Positions 18,757 through 28,500 of a stretch of 64,000 nt of DNA are shown here, piece by piece. Location: NCBI GenBank assembly GCA_002708715.1, contig PAPB01000037.1, positions 1 to 64,000 on the forward strand, in the 5' to 3' direction. Origin of the DNA: Fidelibacterota bacterium. Its GTDB lineage: Bacteria; Fidelibacterota; Marinisomatia; Marinisomatales; UBA1611. Position numbers and translations under genes: made by a program. The notes below the pieces were generated by a model that did not search any database, was not told the DNA's origin, and worked only from the letters and a program-made list of their open reading frames with translations. The stretch's first letter is position 1; each line of letters begins with the position of its first letter.

Positions 18757-20201
18757 TTAAATCTCCTAATAACTTTTAAATCTGAATATGGTATTTTCTG
18801 CCCTAGTATATCTTGATAATTTTCTCTTCCTTTACCTAAAATTGCGACAATATCATTTCTTTTTGCTTTTTTTAATGCTGTCTCTAATCCCTCTTCACGA
18901 TTTTTATAAATCGAGAATTTGTCTGCTTTGAACCCTGAAATAATTTGATTATTTATATCACTTTGTTTCTCAAATCTTGGATTATCTGGTGTTATATATA
19001 TATGCTTTGCATATTCTTCAACAATTTGTGCCATCTTTGGACGTTTTTCTTTATCTCTATCTCCTCCAGCTCCAAAAACAACGTACAGGTCTCCGCCATC
19101 ATTATGCTGTAATTTTTTTAAAGTTTCCATTACTTTTTTATATGAATCAGGAGTATGGGCATAATCAATAATTGCTTTAATTTGATTTTTTAGGTGGTGC
19201 ACTTCCATTCGTCCAGGAATTATTGCGCATTTAGCTATACCTGTTTCAATAGAGTTTTGATTGAGCCCTAGCGCTTTTGATACTCCAACCGCTGCTAGAA
19301 TGTTTTCTGAATTAAATTTTCCTATTAAATTTGATTTAATCTTATAATTAAAATTTTCTGTATTAATAACGCCTGATATTCCATTTATTGATATATTTAA
19401 AGATTTAAAATGAATTGTATTTGATTTATCATTTGAAAAGGGAATAGTAGATGACTCTAGTATTGATAGAAGTTTTTCCCCAAAAGGATCAGAAACATTA
19501 ATAATTGATATTGCGTTATTTTTAAGCATTTTGAATAATTTTAATTTTGTTAAGCAATAAGATTTAAAGCTTTTATGGTAATCTAAATGCTCAGGTGTAA
19601 TATTTGTAAAAACAGCTAAATCAAAATCTATATTATCTACTCTTGATTGATCTAATGCATGGGATGAAACTTCCATAACTACATGAGAGAAATTAGCTTT
19701 TAAAAGGTCTGCAAATAATTTTTGAAGTAAAAGAGCATCAGGTGTAGTTAATGTTGCTTGATGATTAATCTCATTAGCTATCAAACCTAAAGTGCCAAAT
19801 TGTGCAACTTTAATATTGGCCTGTTCTAATATGGATTTGATTATAGATGCTGTTGTTGTTTTTCCATTAGTACCAGTTATTCCAATTACTGTTAAATTTT
19901 TTGATGGGTTTCCATAATATTCAGAGGCAATTATTGATAAAGCTTTTCGTGTATTAAGAACTTTTATTTGGGGTACAGAACATTTAATAATGTCATATTG
20001 ATTAGTTATTATTGCAACAGCACCATAATCTATCGCTTCTTTTATATAATCATGCCCATCGTATTTTTCACCTTTTATGGCAATAAATAAATCACCTTTA
20101 TTTACATTCTTTGAATTAGTTGAGATACCCTTAAATAAGACGTCAGGTATTTTAGACCCTAAGATTTTTATTGGATCTAATATTTTTGTTAAAGGTCTCA
20201 T
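18753..20201 (-). CDS. murE: UDP-MurNAc-L-Ala-D-Glu:meso-diaminopimelate ligase
   Basis: The third Mur ligase. The P-loop ITGTNGKTTTAS lies at about residue 111. The C-terminal domain carries DNPR at about residue 405, which in this family marks the use of meso-diaminopimelate and not lysine, so a Gram-negative-type wall is expected. The length is 482 residues. It overlaps both ftsI and murF by four bases. Confidence 0.96.
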   Translation of the reverse strand: MRPLTKILDPIKILGSKIPDVLFKGISTNSKNVNKGDLFIAIKGEKYDGHDYIKEAIDYGAVAIITNQYDIIKCSVPQIKVLNTRKALSIIASEYYGNPSKNLTVIGITGTNGKTTTASIIKSILEQANIKVAQFGTLGLIANEINHQATLTTPDALLLQKLFADLLKANFSHVVMEVSSHALDQSRVDNIDFDLAVFTNITPEHLDYHKSFKSYCLTKLKLFKMLKNNAISIINVSDPFGEKLLSILESSTIPFSNDKSNTIHFKSLNISINGISGVINTENFNYKIKSNLIGKFNSENILAAVGVSKALGLNQNSIETGIAKCAIIPGRMEVHHLKNQIKAIIDYAHTPDSYKKVMETLKKLQHNDGGDLYVVFGAGGDRDKEKRPKMAQIVEEYAKHIYITPDNPRFEKQSDINNQIISGFKADKFSIYKNREEGLETALKKAKRNDIVAILGKGRENYQDILGQKIPYSDLKVIRRFN

Positions 20202-22186
20202 AATTTTAACTCAACATAGCAAATTGTTTTTTGATTTACTATTGAACCAGGAATAGGATTTTGCCGAATAACTTTACCACTACCATTGATTTTATACTTG
20301 ACACCTTTTTTATTTAGTACCTCCATGGCTTTTCTCATGCTTAGCCCTTTTAATTCTGGAATTTTAATAATATTATTTGAATAATGTTTTTCTATCGAAA
20401 GGTCTATAGGGAGCATTGATTCTTGAGTCAGTGTATTCTTTTTAATTTTTTGCGCTACTTGACTAATATAAGGGTGGTTTTTTTGCTGATCTAAAATTGT
20501 GGGCGGTATAATATAGTCATCCATATTTATTATTCTTTTAATAATGCGTTTAAATGCTACAGCAGCACCTTGTCCACCCCAATGGTATGGTTGTTTAGGC
20601 TCATCAATTAATATTAAAGATAGTAGTTGAGGATTATCAATAGGGAAAAATCCTACAAAGTTTGAAATGAATTTTTCATTTGAATATTTTCCATTTATCC
20701 ATTTTTGAGCCGTACCTGTTTTACCCGCTATTTTCCATCCTGCTATTTGCGCATTATTTCCTGTACCATTGATAATTACATCTCTAAGCATCATTTTTAC
20801 TTGATCCATTGTTTTTTCATTAGCAATCTTTCTAATTATCGAGGGACCTTCAGAATAAATTGTTGAGTTTTGGTCATTTATTATTTGTTTAATAATTCGA
20901 GGTTTTAATAAATAACCCCCATTAGCAATGGCACAGTATGCCATCGCTAATTGAATGGCAGTTACTCCAACTTCATGGCCCATTGCTATTTGACCTAATG
21001 ATACAGCACTCCAAATTGGGAAAGGGTTTAAAGTCCCAGAGACTTCGCCTTCAATATCAATTCCAGTTTTTGAACCAAATCCAAAATCTCTACTAGTATT
21101 ATGCAGAATTTTAGGACCAACATTTTCAATTATCTTTATAATACCAATATTGCTTGAGAATTGTATTATTTGAGAAGCTGATAGGATACCATATTTTTCA
21201 TGATCCTTAATTGGAATGGTGTAGTACTCGTATTGCCCGTTTTCACAATTAAATTCATCTTGTGGAGTTATTTTATTATTGTATAATGCAGAAACAGCTG
21301 ATACAACTTTGTATGTAGATCCTGGTTCAAATTGATCAGTGATTGCACGTATTCGGTGATAACTAGGATCAGATTTAGAAAAATTATTATTATTAAACCC
21401 AGGAGTCGTAGCTAAGGCTAAAATCTCTCCTGTTTGAGGATCTATAATGATTCCAGTTGCAGACAGAGCATTAGTTTCTAATTGGCGTTGATATAATTCC
21501 TCTTCAAGAATTGATTGGTAATTTAAATCCAATGTTAATTGGATATTATTTCCATTTATCGACTTTTTAAATGGCATACCACTTTTATGTTGTATTTTAC
21601 CGCTATACCCTGTGGTCTTATGAATCCATCCAGGTTTACCTTTTAAATATTTATTAAAAGATTTTTCTAATCCTGATATACCTTCATTATCATGATTGGT
21701 ATATCCTAATAATTGAGCAGCAATTTGATTATGGGGGTAATAGCGTCGATTTAATTTTTCTATTTCTAACCCTTGATAACTTTTTATTTGCAAATCACCT
21801 AGGTCTTTTTTTTGCAAATTGCGTTCAATGTATGCAAACTTAGATTTAGAATTAAATTTTTTCATATATTTATTAACTGAATGGCCTGTCAATGAGCTAA
21901 GATCTTTAGCTAGGGCATATTTATCTAATATTTTTGATGGATTAACTGAAAGGGTATAATGAATAATATTTCTTGTTAACGGCCGATTATGTCTATCGAA
22001 AATATTTCCACGAGTAGGTAAAATAATTTGTTTTTTTTGAGATTGATTTAAGACTTGAGTTTGATATTCAGCTCCATTTAAAACTTGAATTTGGAATAAT
22101 CTTAGGCAAAGAGAAATCCATGAGAAGAAGACAAAACTAATTAATATATTTGATCGTAACCTAATTTTTTTATACGTTTTTGTCAC
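20198..22186 (-). CDS. ftsI: Penicillin-binding protein 3-type transpeptidase (FtsI) with C-terminal PASTA domain
   Basis: The septal D,D-transpeptidase that cross-links new peptidoglycan. One membrane helix near residues 10-30 is followed by a dimerisation domain and a transpeptidase domain with GSTYK (catalytic Ser, about residue 287), SSN in FSSNIGIIKI and KTG in AGKTGTAQ. Residues of about 610-662 form one PASTA domain (IPELKGLSMRKAMEVL...), so the 662-residue protein is closer to the SpoVD/Bacteroidota layout than to E. coli PBP3. The start is a GTG overlapping the ftsL stop. Confidence 0.95.
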   Translation of the reverse strand: MTKTYKKIRLRSNILISFVFFSWISLCLRLFQIQVLNGAEYQTQVLNQSQKKQIILPTRGNIFDRHNRPLTRNIIHYTLSVNPSKILDKYALAKDLSSLTGHSVNKYMKKFNSKSKFAYIERNLQKKDLGDLQIKSYQGLEIEKLNRRYYPHNQIAAQLLGYTNHDNEGISGLEKSFNKYLKGKPGWIHKTTGYSGKIQHKSGMPFKKSINGNNIQLTLDLNYQSILEEELYQRQLETNALSATGIIIDPQTGEILALATTPGFNNNNFSKSDPSYHRIRAITDQFEPGSTYKVVSAVSALYNNKITPQDEFNCENGQYEYYTIPIKDHEKYGILSASQIIQFSSNIGIIKIIENVGPKILHNTSRDFGFGSKTGIDIEGEVSGTLNPFPIWSAVSLGQIAMGHEVGVTAIQLAMAYCAIANGGYLLKPRIIKQIINDQNSTIYSEGPSIIRKIANEKTMDQVKMMLRDVIINGTGNNAQIAGWKIAGKTGTAQKWINGKYSNEKFISNFVGFFPIDNPQLLSLILIDEPKQPYHWGGQGAAVAFKRIIKRIINMDDYIIPPTILDQQKNHPYISQVAQKIKKNTLTQESMLPIDLSIEKHYSNNIIKIPELKGLSMRKAMEVLNKKGVKYKINGSGKVIRQNPIPGSIVNQKTICYVELKL

Positions 22187-22506
22187 AATGTAATCCCATC
22201 TGAAGATTCAATAACAACATTAAGAGTTTCAGGCTCTGTGAAACCCATTTTCAATTCATCTTTTGCTCGTTTAGCAATTGCATCTGCTCGATTAAGAGAC
22301 TCTATAAGACTTTTTAGTTCGTAGATTTCATTATTTAATTCTTTCACAGTAGAATTTTGAATTTCAATATATAATACAGTTTCATCAATTTCAGTATAAA
22401 CCCATAAGTACATTATTAAACAAGATATAGTCGCAATTGCTGAAAGAAAAAATAACAAGCTATTAATAATGCTTTGATTTTTCTTAGATAATCTTTTCCT
22501 TGCCAT
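22183..22506 (-). CDS. ftsL: FtsL-like divisome protein
   Basis: A 107-residue bitopic protein: a basic cytoplasmic start (MARKRLSKKNQ), one membrane helix at about residues 15-35, and a periplasmic leucine-zipper-like coiled coil (VKELNNEIYELKSLIESL). There is little sequence conservation in this family. The call rests on this topology and on its place between rsmH and ftsI. Confidence 0.82.
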   Translation of the reverse strand: MARKRLSKKNQSIINSLLFFLSAIATISCLIMYLWVYTEIDETVLYIEIQNSTVKELNNEIYELKSLIESLNRADAIAKRAKDELKMGFTEPETLNVVIESSDGITL

Positions 22507-22508
22507 TA

Positions 22509-23402
22509 TTAAATCTTTTCCGCTACTCGTAACTTTGCACTTCTACAGCGACTATTTTTAATCTGTTCTTCTTTACTAGGGACCCTAGGCTTTTTTGTAA
22601 TTATATCAATTTTATTTTTGATCGATAGATTTTTGAAAGCATGCTTAACTAGTCTATCTTCTAGAGAATGAAAACTTATTATAATGATTCTCCCACCGTT
22701 TGATAAACAATTATAGAAGGATGAAAGAAATTTTTCTAAAATGTCTAATTCATTGTTAACTTTTATTCTTAAAGATTGAAAAACACGAGCAACAGTTCGA
22801 TCTCGCATTTTTGGAGGAGTAGACAGCCTAATTGCTTCAACTAAATGAAATGTTGTCCTAATGGGTCGCATGCTTACAATACGTTTTGCTATAGAGCGAG
22901 AACGTTTCTCACCTCCATAATTAAAAATAATATTAGCCAAATCGCTCGTAGAGTAAGAGTTCAGAATATCAACTGCTTTCAATTTTTGAGTTGAATCAAA
23001 ACGCATATCTAGTTTTGAATCAATTTTAAACGAAAAACCACGTATCGTAGAATCTAATTGCATAGAAGAAAGCCCTAGATCTAGCACAATACCATCCACT
23101 TTTTCAATATTTGATTCTTTAATGATATCTGGCAGGTAATGGTACGAGTCTTTAAAAAGGGAGATACTTTTAGTACTGAAGAGACTTTTTTTACAATATT
23201 CAATAGCCTCATCATCTTTGTCAATTCCTATTAAACGTCCTTTGGTTGAAAGATGTTTCAAAATATGAAATGCGTGGCCGCCGTAACCTATTGTGCAATC
23301 TGCGTATGTCCCAGATTGATTTATATTGAGGTAGTTCACTACATCCTCTACCATAATAGGTATATGGGGTTTTATTCCTGTTTTTGCAGGGATTTTGGTC
23401 AC
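22509..23402 (-). CDS. rsmH: 16S rRNA (cytosine(1402)-N4)-methyltransferase
   Basis: A SAM-dependent enzyme that methylates C1402 in the ribosomal P site. HIPIMVEDVVNYL at the N terminus, the SAM motif DCTIGYGGHAFHIL, DLGLSSMQLD and the later FQSLRIKVNNELD and IISFHSLEDRLVK are all family hallmarks. The length is 297 residues. The start is a GTG in a GTGA overlap with the mraZ stop. Confidence 0.97.
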   Translation of the reverse strand: MTKIPAKTGIKPHIPIMVEDVVNYLNINQSGTYADCTIGYGGHAFHILKHLSTKGRLIGIDKDDEAIEYCKKSLFSTKSISLFKDSYHYLPDIIKESNIEKVDGIVLDLGLSSMQLDSTIRGFSFKIDSKLDMRFDSTQKLKAVDILNSYSTSDLANIIFNYGGEKRSRSIAKRIVSMRPIRTTFHLVEAIRLSTPPKMRDRTVARVFQSLRIKVNNELDILEKFLSSFYNCLSNGGRIIIISFHSLEDRLVKHAFKNLSIKNKIDIITKKPRVPSKEEQIKNSRCRSAKLRVAEKI

Positions 23403-23863
23403 AATACAATTTTATCGGAAAGGGCATCGTATTCTTCTGGATTAATTTTTGAAATATTAGTGTCAACATTATTAAGTTGAATTGGATCCCATATCTCAAT
23501 TTTATTTACCATTCCTATAATTAATATTTCTTTTTTAAGAAAGGAATATTCAACTAGGGACGGAGTTAATTTAATCCGTCCCTGTTTATCGTATGTGGAA
23601 GGGGTGGCATATCGTGCTGTATTTCGAACGAAAGCCCTATGAATTTTTGAAAGGGAAGATAAACTTTTTAAATCTTTTTCTATTTGTTGCCATTGTATTA
23701 GTGGATAAACCCAGATACATGGATCAAGACCACGTGTTATTACAAAAGTTTCAAGATTGTCTTCTGACATTGCCTGTCTAAATTTAGATGGTATATTGAT
23801 ACGTCCTTTAGAATCTAAAGAATAGGAATATTCGCCTATGAATGTGTTTTTTGTTAATGTCAT
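23399..23863 (-). CDS. mraZ: Transcriptional regulator MraZ
   Basis: An AbrB-like DNA-binding protein that controls the dcw operon and forms ring-shaped oligomers. Two tandem SpoVT/AbrB-type halves are visible: GEYSYSLDSKGRINIPSKFR and, later, TYDKQGRIKLTPSLVEYSFL. The ORF track starts at a TTG at 23890. I use the ATG at 23863 (154 residues) because it matches the family start, and because the TTG falls within the likely promoter start site and operator. It is the first gene of the dcw cluster. Confidence 0.95.
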   Translation of the reverse strand: MTLTKNTFIGEYSYSLDSKGRINIPSKFRQAMSEDNLETFVITRGLDPCIWVYPLIQWQQIEKDLKSLSSLSKIHRAFVRNTARYATPSTYDKQGRIKLTPSLVEYSFLKKEILIIGMVNKIEIWDPIQLNNVDTNISKINPEEYDALSDKIVL

Positions 23864-23872
23864 CTCAAATTT

Positions 23873-23897
23873 TGGGTAATTAACCCACAACTACCCA
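23873..23897 (-). promoter_or_regulatory. MraZ operator: direct TGGGT repeats with 10-base period
   Basis: On the minus strand TGGGT occurs at 23897-23893 and again at 23887-23883 (TGGGT-N5-TGGGT). A third, inverted TGGGT lies on the plus strand at 23873-23877. MraZ of E. coli binds TGGGN direct repeats with five-base spacers upstream of its own gene. Here the repeats sit immediately after the -10 element, a position suited to repression. Confidence 0.8.
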
Positions 23898-23899
23898 CA

Positions 23900-23928
23900 A
23901 TTTTACTTCAAAGACAGAATAATGTCAA
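23900..23928 (-). promoter_or_regulatory. Sigma-70 promoter of the dcw operon
   Basis: On the minus strand a perfect TTGACA (23928-23923) and TAAAAT (23905-23900) are separated by exactly 17 bases. Transcription would start near 23893, about 30 bases before the mraZ ATG and inside the MraZ repeats. This is the clearest promoter in the window. Confidence 0.8.
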
Positions 23929-24023
23929 TAATATATACTAATATGATGTTTACATATTGATTTTTATGTAATATTGGAATATATCATAAAACTTACGAGA
24001 ATAGTATACTAGTAATTAACTAG

Positions 24024-24038
24024 TGGTTAAAAGTGGGT
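24024..24038 (+). promoter_or_regulatory. Possible second MraZ box pair
   Basis: TGGTT (24024-24028) and TGGGT (24034-24038) on the plus strand have the same five-base spacer and 10-base period as the operator at 23873-23897, in opposite orientation and about 140 bases away. It lies just beyond the stop of the RodZ-like gene. One unit deviates from TGGGN, so the call is tentative. Confidence 0.4.
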
Positions 24039-24043
24039 AAATA

Positions 24044-24853
24044 TTAAAAAATAGGTTTATATCTTTCGATTGCTAAAGAAGGCGGAGTAGGTTCGAATAC
24101 TATACGTATAGGGGAAGAGTAACCCGAAATTTGTTTTAATTCAGTAGCATTAATAAATAAACTTAATCCATTTGTTGCATTGAATATAATTTCTGATTTT
24201 TCAATAAATGCATTTAAATCTAATTCTCGATTGGGATTGAGAATATTGCTTATTGGAGGTAAGGTGTCATTTTTAAATGTATAAGCAATTTGATTGATAG
24301 TTTTTAGTTTTACAAAGAAAGGAGGGGAGACAGAAAGAAGCTCTTGACTTGAGTGATCTTGAACATAGTCTTTAATTAAATCATCATAAGTTAAAGGAAC
24401 AATTCTTTTTACAATTATAGGCCCGTCGCTACTACCTATTGCGTTACTTTCTTGATTGAATATTTTTTGAAAAATAAAAATTGAAAATATAAAAATAAGA
24501 GAGAAAGATCCTGCAATTAAATATTCATGCCTTAATTGTTTATTGGATATAAAATTATTTTGAAATTGTTTAATCTCACTAATGCTCTGTGAATTTTCAT
24601 TATTACTTATTAAAGGTATTTTATTTCCTAAATATGAATCTAATTGTTCAAGTGCTCTACCAGAGTCACTACCAATTTCTTCAGCATATGCCCTCAAAAA
24701 GAGTCTTAGATAAGGTGTCTCAATATCTGCGAAATTTCCATTTTCGATATCAAGCAAGTATTGAACATTAATTTTTGTTCTCTCACTTATTTCATCTAGG
24801 GAAATTTTATGAGATTTGCGCAGCTCTTTTAATTCTTTATAAAATTGTGTCAA
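24044..24853 (-). CDS. RodZ-like helix-turn-helix membrane protein
   Basis: The N-terminal HTH_25-type domain (LKELRKSHKISLDEISERTKINVQYLLDIE, about residues 7-70) is followed by one membrane helix at about residues 112-131 and a beta-rich outer domain to residue 269. This is the layout of RodZ, which links MreB to the elongasome. The C-terminal domain is too divergent to assign firmly, so a RodZ-family label is safer than the symbol. It lies directly upstream of the dcw promoter on the same strand. No mreB is in the window. Confidence 0.75.
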   Translation of the reverse strand: MTQFYKELKELRKSHKISLDEISERTKINVQYLLDIENGNFADIETPYLRLFLRAYAEEIGSDSGRALEQLDSYLGNKIPLISNNENSQSISEIKQFQNNFISNKQLRHEYLIAGSFSLIFIFSIFIFQKIFNQESNAIGSSDGPIIVKRIVPLTYDDLIKDYVQDHSSQELLSVSPPFFVKLKTINQIAYTFKNDTLPPISNILNPNRELDLNAFIEKSEIIFNATNGLSLFINATELKQISGYSSPIRIVFEPTPPSLAIERYKPIF

Positions 24854-24895
24854 AACTATTAATAATAATTAGCAAAATTACATATTGAAAGTTAA

Positions 24896-24938
24896 AAATA
24901 AATAGTTTTATGATTGTTGGTTGTAAAACTATTTATTT
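24896..24938 (-). terminator. AT-rich hairpin downstream of maf
   Basis: A perfect 15-base inverted repeat (AAATAAATAGTTTTA with its complement at 24924-24938) encloses a 13-base loop, 34 bases past the maf stop. On the minus strand it is followed by a short T run. With one G-C pair per stem it would be a weak terminator. A binding site for a dimeric regulator ahead of the RodZ-like gene is an alternative. Confidence 0.4.
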
Positions 24939-24971
24939 GATAATTGAACTTATTATAAATAATAAATTATT

Positions 24972-25544
24972 TTAGGTATTTTGAAAAAGTGTACAATAAT
25001 TTTTATAAAATGAAGAAAGAGGGAATCCCATTACATTATAGTAACATCCATTTATTCTATTAATATGAATAGAAAATCCATCTTGAATACCATAGCTTCC
25101 TGCTTTGTCATAAGGTTGATATTTGTTCACATACGATAAAATATCTTTATCGGATAGAGGTAAAAAAGAAACATAAGTTCGTTCATTAAATGTACAATCT
25201 ATTTTTTGATTTAGTTTTAAAATTGATACTCCTGTAATAACCTCATGGGTTTTTCCAGATAAAGATTTTAGTATATTAAAACTTTCATTTTTATCTTTTG
25301 GTTTGCCTATTATTTTATTTCCAAAAAACACAATTGTATCTGCTCCAATCACAATCTTATCATTATAAGTCTGTGCTATTTTTAAAGCTTTTTCTCGTGC
25401 AAGACTTTCTGTTAATGCTTCTGGTGGAATATTACTATTGTTATATTCAACAATATGACTGGGTATCACAGAAAATTGAAATCCAATTTGATTTAATAAC
25501 ATTTTACGCCTTGGTGATTCAGACGCTAATATATTTTCTCTCAT
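24972..25544 (-). CDS. maf: Maf-family nucleoside triphosphate pyrophosphatase
   Basis: Hydrolyses non-canonical or excess (d)NTPs such as dTTP/UTP and is linked to septum control. The family start LASESPRRKMLLNQIGF, KIVIGADTIVFFGNKIIGKPKD and YDKAGSYGIQ are present. The length is 190 residues. An AAAGGA precedes the ATG, and the gene begins 12 bases after the porU-like stop, so the two are probably co-transcribed. Confidence 0.93.
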   Translation of the reverse strand: MRENILASESPRRKMLLNQIGFQFSVIPSHIVEYNNSNIPPEALTESLAREKALKIAQTYNDKIVIGADTIVFFGNKIIGKPKDKNESFNILKSLSGKTHEVITGVSILKLNQKIDCTFNERTYVSFLPLSDKDILSYVNKYQPYDKAGSYGIQDGFSIHINRINGCYYNVMGFPLSSFYKNYCTLFQNT

Positions 25545-25556
25545 TTAATTTTTCCT

Positions 25557-28500
25557 TTATTTAAATTTAGCACACCTTCCTATAAAAGAATTTGCTCCAT
25601 TCTCATCTGTAGCTTTTAGTCGGTACAGATATACACCATTTGCAATATTATCACCAAAAGTGTCCAAACCATTCCAATTGATTATATTAAATCCAATTTG
25701 TGAATTATTTCTTTTTATACTTTTTATCTTTTTCCCGCCTAATGTATAGATTTCTATGCTTATATCAGCAGTCTTGGTTAGTTCAAAAGTAAATTGAGTT
25801 GATATTGTGAAAGGATTAGGGTAATTATATACATTATAGATTTTTAATTTATTAATTTCAGTTCTATAAAGAATTATGTTTTTTTCATTTGGATTATTAG
25901 CATTGTCCCAAGCTTTTACTTTTAAGTTTAATTCATTATTGTTAGTAGGGTAATTTATTGTTCCAGTTATAATACTATTAGTATCATAATAAAATTTATT
26001 AGTCAGGTTATTTGTTTCTTCATTATTTAAATCTGTTAGAATAATTTCATGACCAGGCTCATTTGTAAGATTTATTCCTAAAGGATCTGATATCCTTATA
26101 ATGAGATTATTATTTATAGTTAAATGATCACCATCCTCTAATCTTACGCCAGATGAAGTTTCAAATATTATATTTGGCCCTTGATTATCTTGGGTATTAG
26201 CACCGCCTATTAATGGTATTGAGTTTATAATTCCAATTGCATCTTTTTTATCATTATTTATATACAAAAGTAATTTTGATGGATCATTTGAATAAGAGAT
26301 ATCTTGTGGAATACGTAACGTACCTTCGAAATTAGAATTTGAAATTGAGAATTTTCCTCTAAACAAAGTAGCACCTGGTAATAAGAATGATAGACTATAT
26401 GTCTCAGATGATATTTCATAATCACGAGTAACAGATCTGTCAGCATCAATTAAATGTATATAGCCAATTCCATCATTAGATATAATGTTTTGCAATCCAT
26501 AAAAAGTACCCTTTTCTAGTGTTTCTAATGTATCAGGTGTAATTGATAAGGATAATACAGTATCTTTTGGTAGAGGAACTAACATTGCAGGGTCCCCAAA
26601 CAATTGGAAATATTGTGATTCTGAACTACCATCTTTAATAGATTGAAGGATGGAACCTATGGAAAGGTTGCTGACATTCCCATTATAAAAAATATTTTCG
26701 AATAAATTTTTAGTGTATCTTTCATTTCCAACAACTGTGATTGGTCGTGTCGTTGATATTACCATTGCAGCTGCATTCATTTTAGCTCGTATTAATTCTT
26801 CTGCAAAAGATTCATTTAAAGGATCATCAAACCAGCCAAAAGAACAAGTCCCGACTATCCATAAAGGAAGCGTCTTATCTATATTTATTTGGTTAATATC
26901 TCCGCGATTAAGATCAAGTAGTTTTTCTTGTGCAAGTTGGTAGGGAGAACCATGTCCGATGTATGAAATAATTCCTGTCCCACTATTTAAACTATTAAAC
27001 AATGCTTGGGTTGCAGCGGGTTTAATTACTCCATATGCAGATGCATCACTTACCTCTGGATATTCGATCATATATAATTTTTCAATATTTATAAAAGATG
27101 GTATAAGATTAGCGATTTCTTCAGAATTGATTGTATGTGATTGTCCTGTTGCAATTGAGCCATGGTTGGGCTCAGGTCTAGCTGCATCATCTGCAATTAA
27201 AGTGACTTTTTGTCTCCATGGGCCAAACATAGGATTTGTTTCTATTTCTTCAACTTTTTCAATAAAATCATATACTTCTTGAATATTTTTAGCTGGGTAC
27301 CGACCAGTCGATATTTCTGGTATATTACCATATGTAGTTGCTAGAAGATCATCAGTGGCATAACTGCGGTTTGATTGAACTTGAATTGTTGGTACCACTA
27401 TTGATGAGTTACCATTTATATTTCTATAGTCATATCCTCCATCACCTAATAATAATGCATTGTTTGGTCTAGGCATTATCCATTGCTCTTGAGTCCATTG
27501 AATAAAACTGCGAATAGCCATGGGATCTGGGTTTCCAGCAGAAAATTCAGTATATATATTTTCTAAACTTGCATATATTGCTGGATTTCTTAATTCAAGT
27601 AAGTTTGTTGTTGCAGTTCTAAATTCATCAGGTCCAATAATTATGTAATCAGCTTGGATATTTGTTTGTCTTAGATTATTAAATTGGTGATTATTTTTTA
27701 ATTGAATATTATCAATACTGATAATATTGTCTGAGTTAAATAGTACAAAGCGTTTAGTGTGATTTGTAGAATTAGATACATTAGAAAAATTAGATTCATC
27801 TATATTTAACATTTTTATATTTTCATGGTCTGTTATATTCCAAAAATTTATATTATCTGGTTTGAGACCACTAAAATTAAATCTTATATCTTGATTCTGT
27901 ACGGGTGAAAAGAAAGTGTAATTCTCTTCATATGATAATTCTCTCGCATATGTTATTTCAAAAAAATCTAAATAAGGTAGTGAATTAGGATCTGTTGTAG
28001 AATTAAGTAAATAAAATATATTTGTTCCATTAATAAGATTAGTGGCTTGATTATTTGCCAAAATAGTTCTAAATGAATTACCAGACCAATTTATAGTTTC
28101 TCCAATTTGAATTCCATTTAAATTATTAAAAAAAATTTTTATTTCATGAGATGAAGAAGACCCATTATTAGAATTTCCTTTTATCTTAGCTATTAAGTTA
28201 AAAGTACTTCCTAATTTAGGTTTAGATAGATTTATAATTATTGGTTTTGATGTTCCTGGAGCTATTGGATCACTAAGCCATTCTAAGCCCGATGCATTTA
28301 AATTTGTTATATCTATTTCAATATGATCAGATAATATTCCATAATCAATTAATAATCCTGTTTCAGGCTGATCCTCTTGTAGAATCCTTTTTCCTCTTAG
28401 ATTTATATCATCTGGTATAAATAGCCAGCAGGAGTTAGTATTGAAATATAAATTTTGATGCCATTCAATATTATTTTGAATAATATCAAAGCCAGAAGCT

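Noticed and set aside
23221-23499. Alternate-frame minus-strand ORF across the mraZ-rsmH junction
   Set aside because: It is a shadow of two real genes and its translation has no domain pattern.
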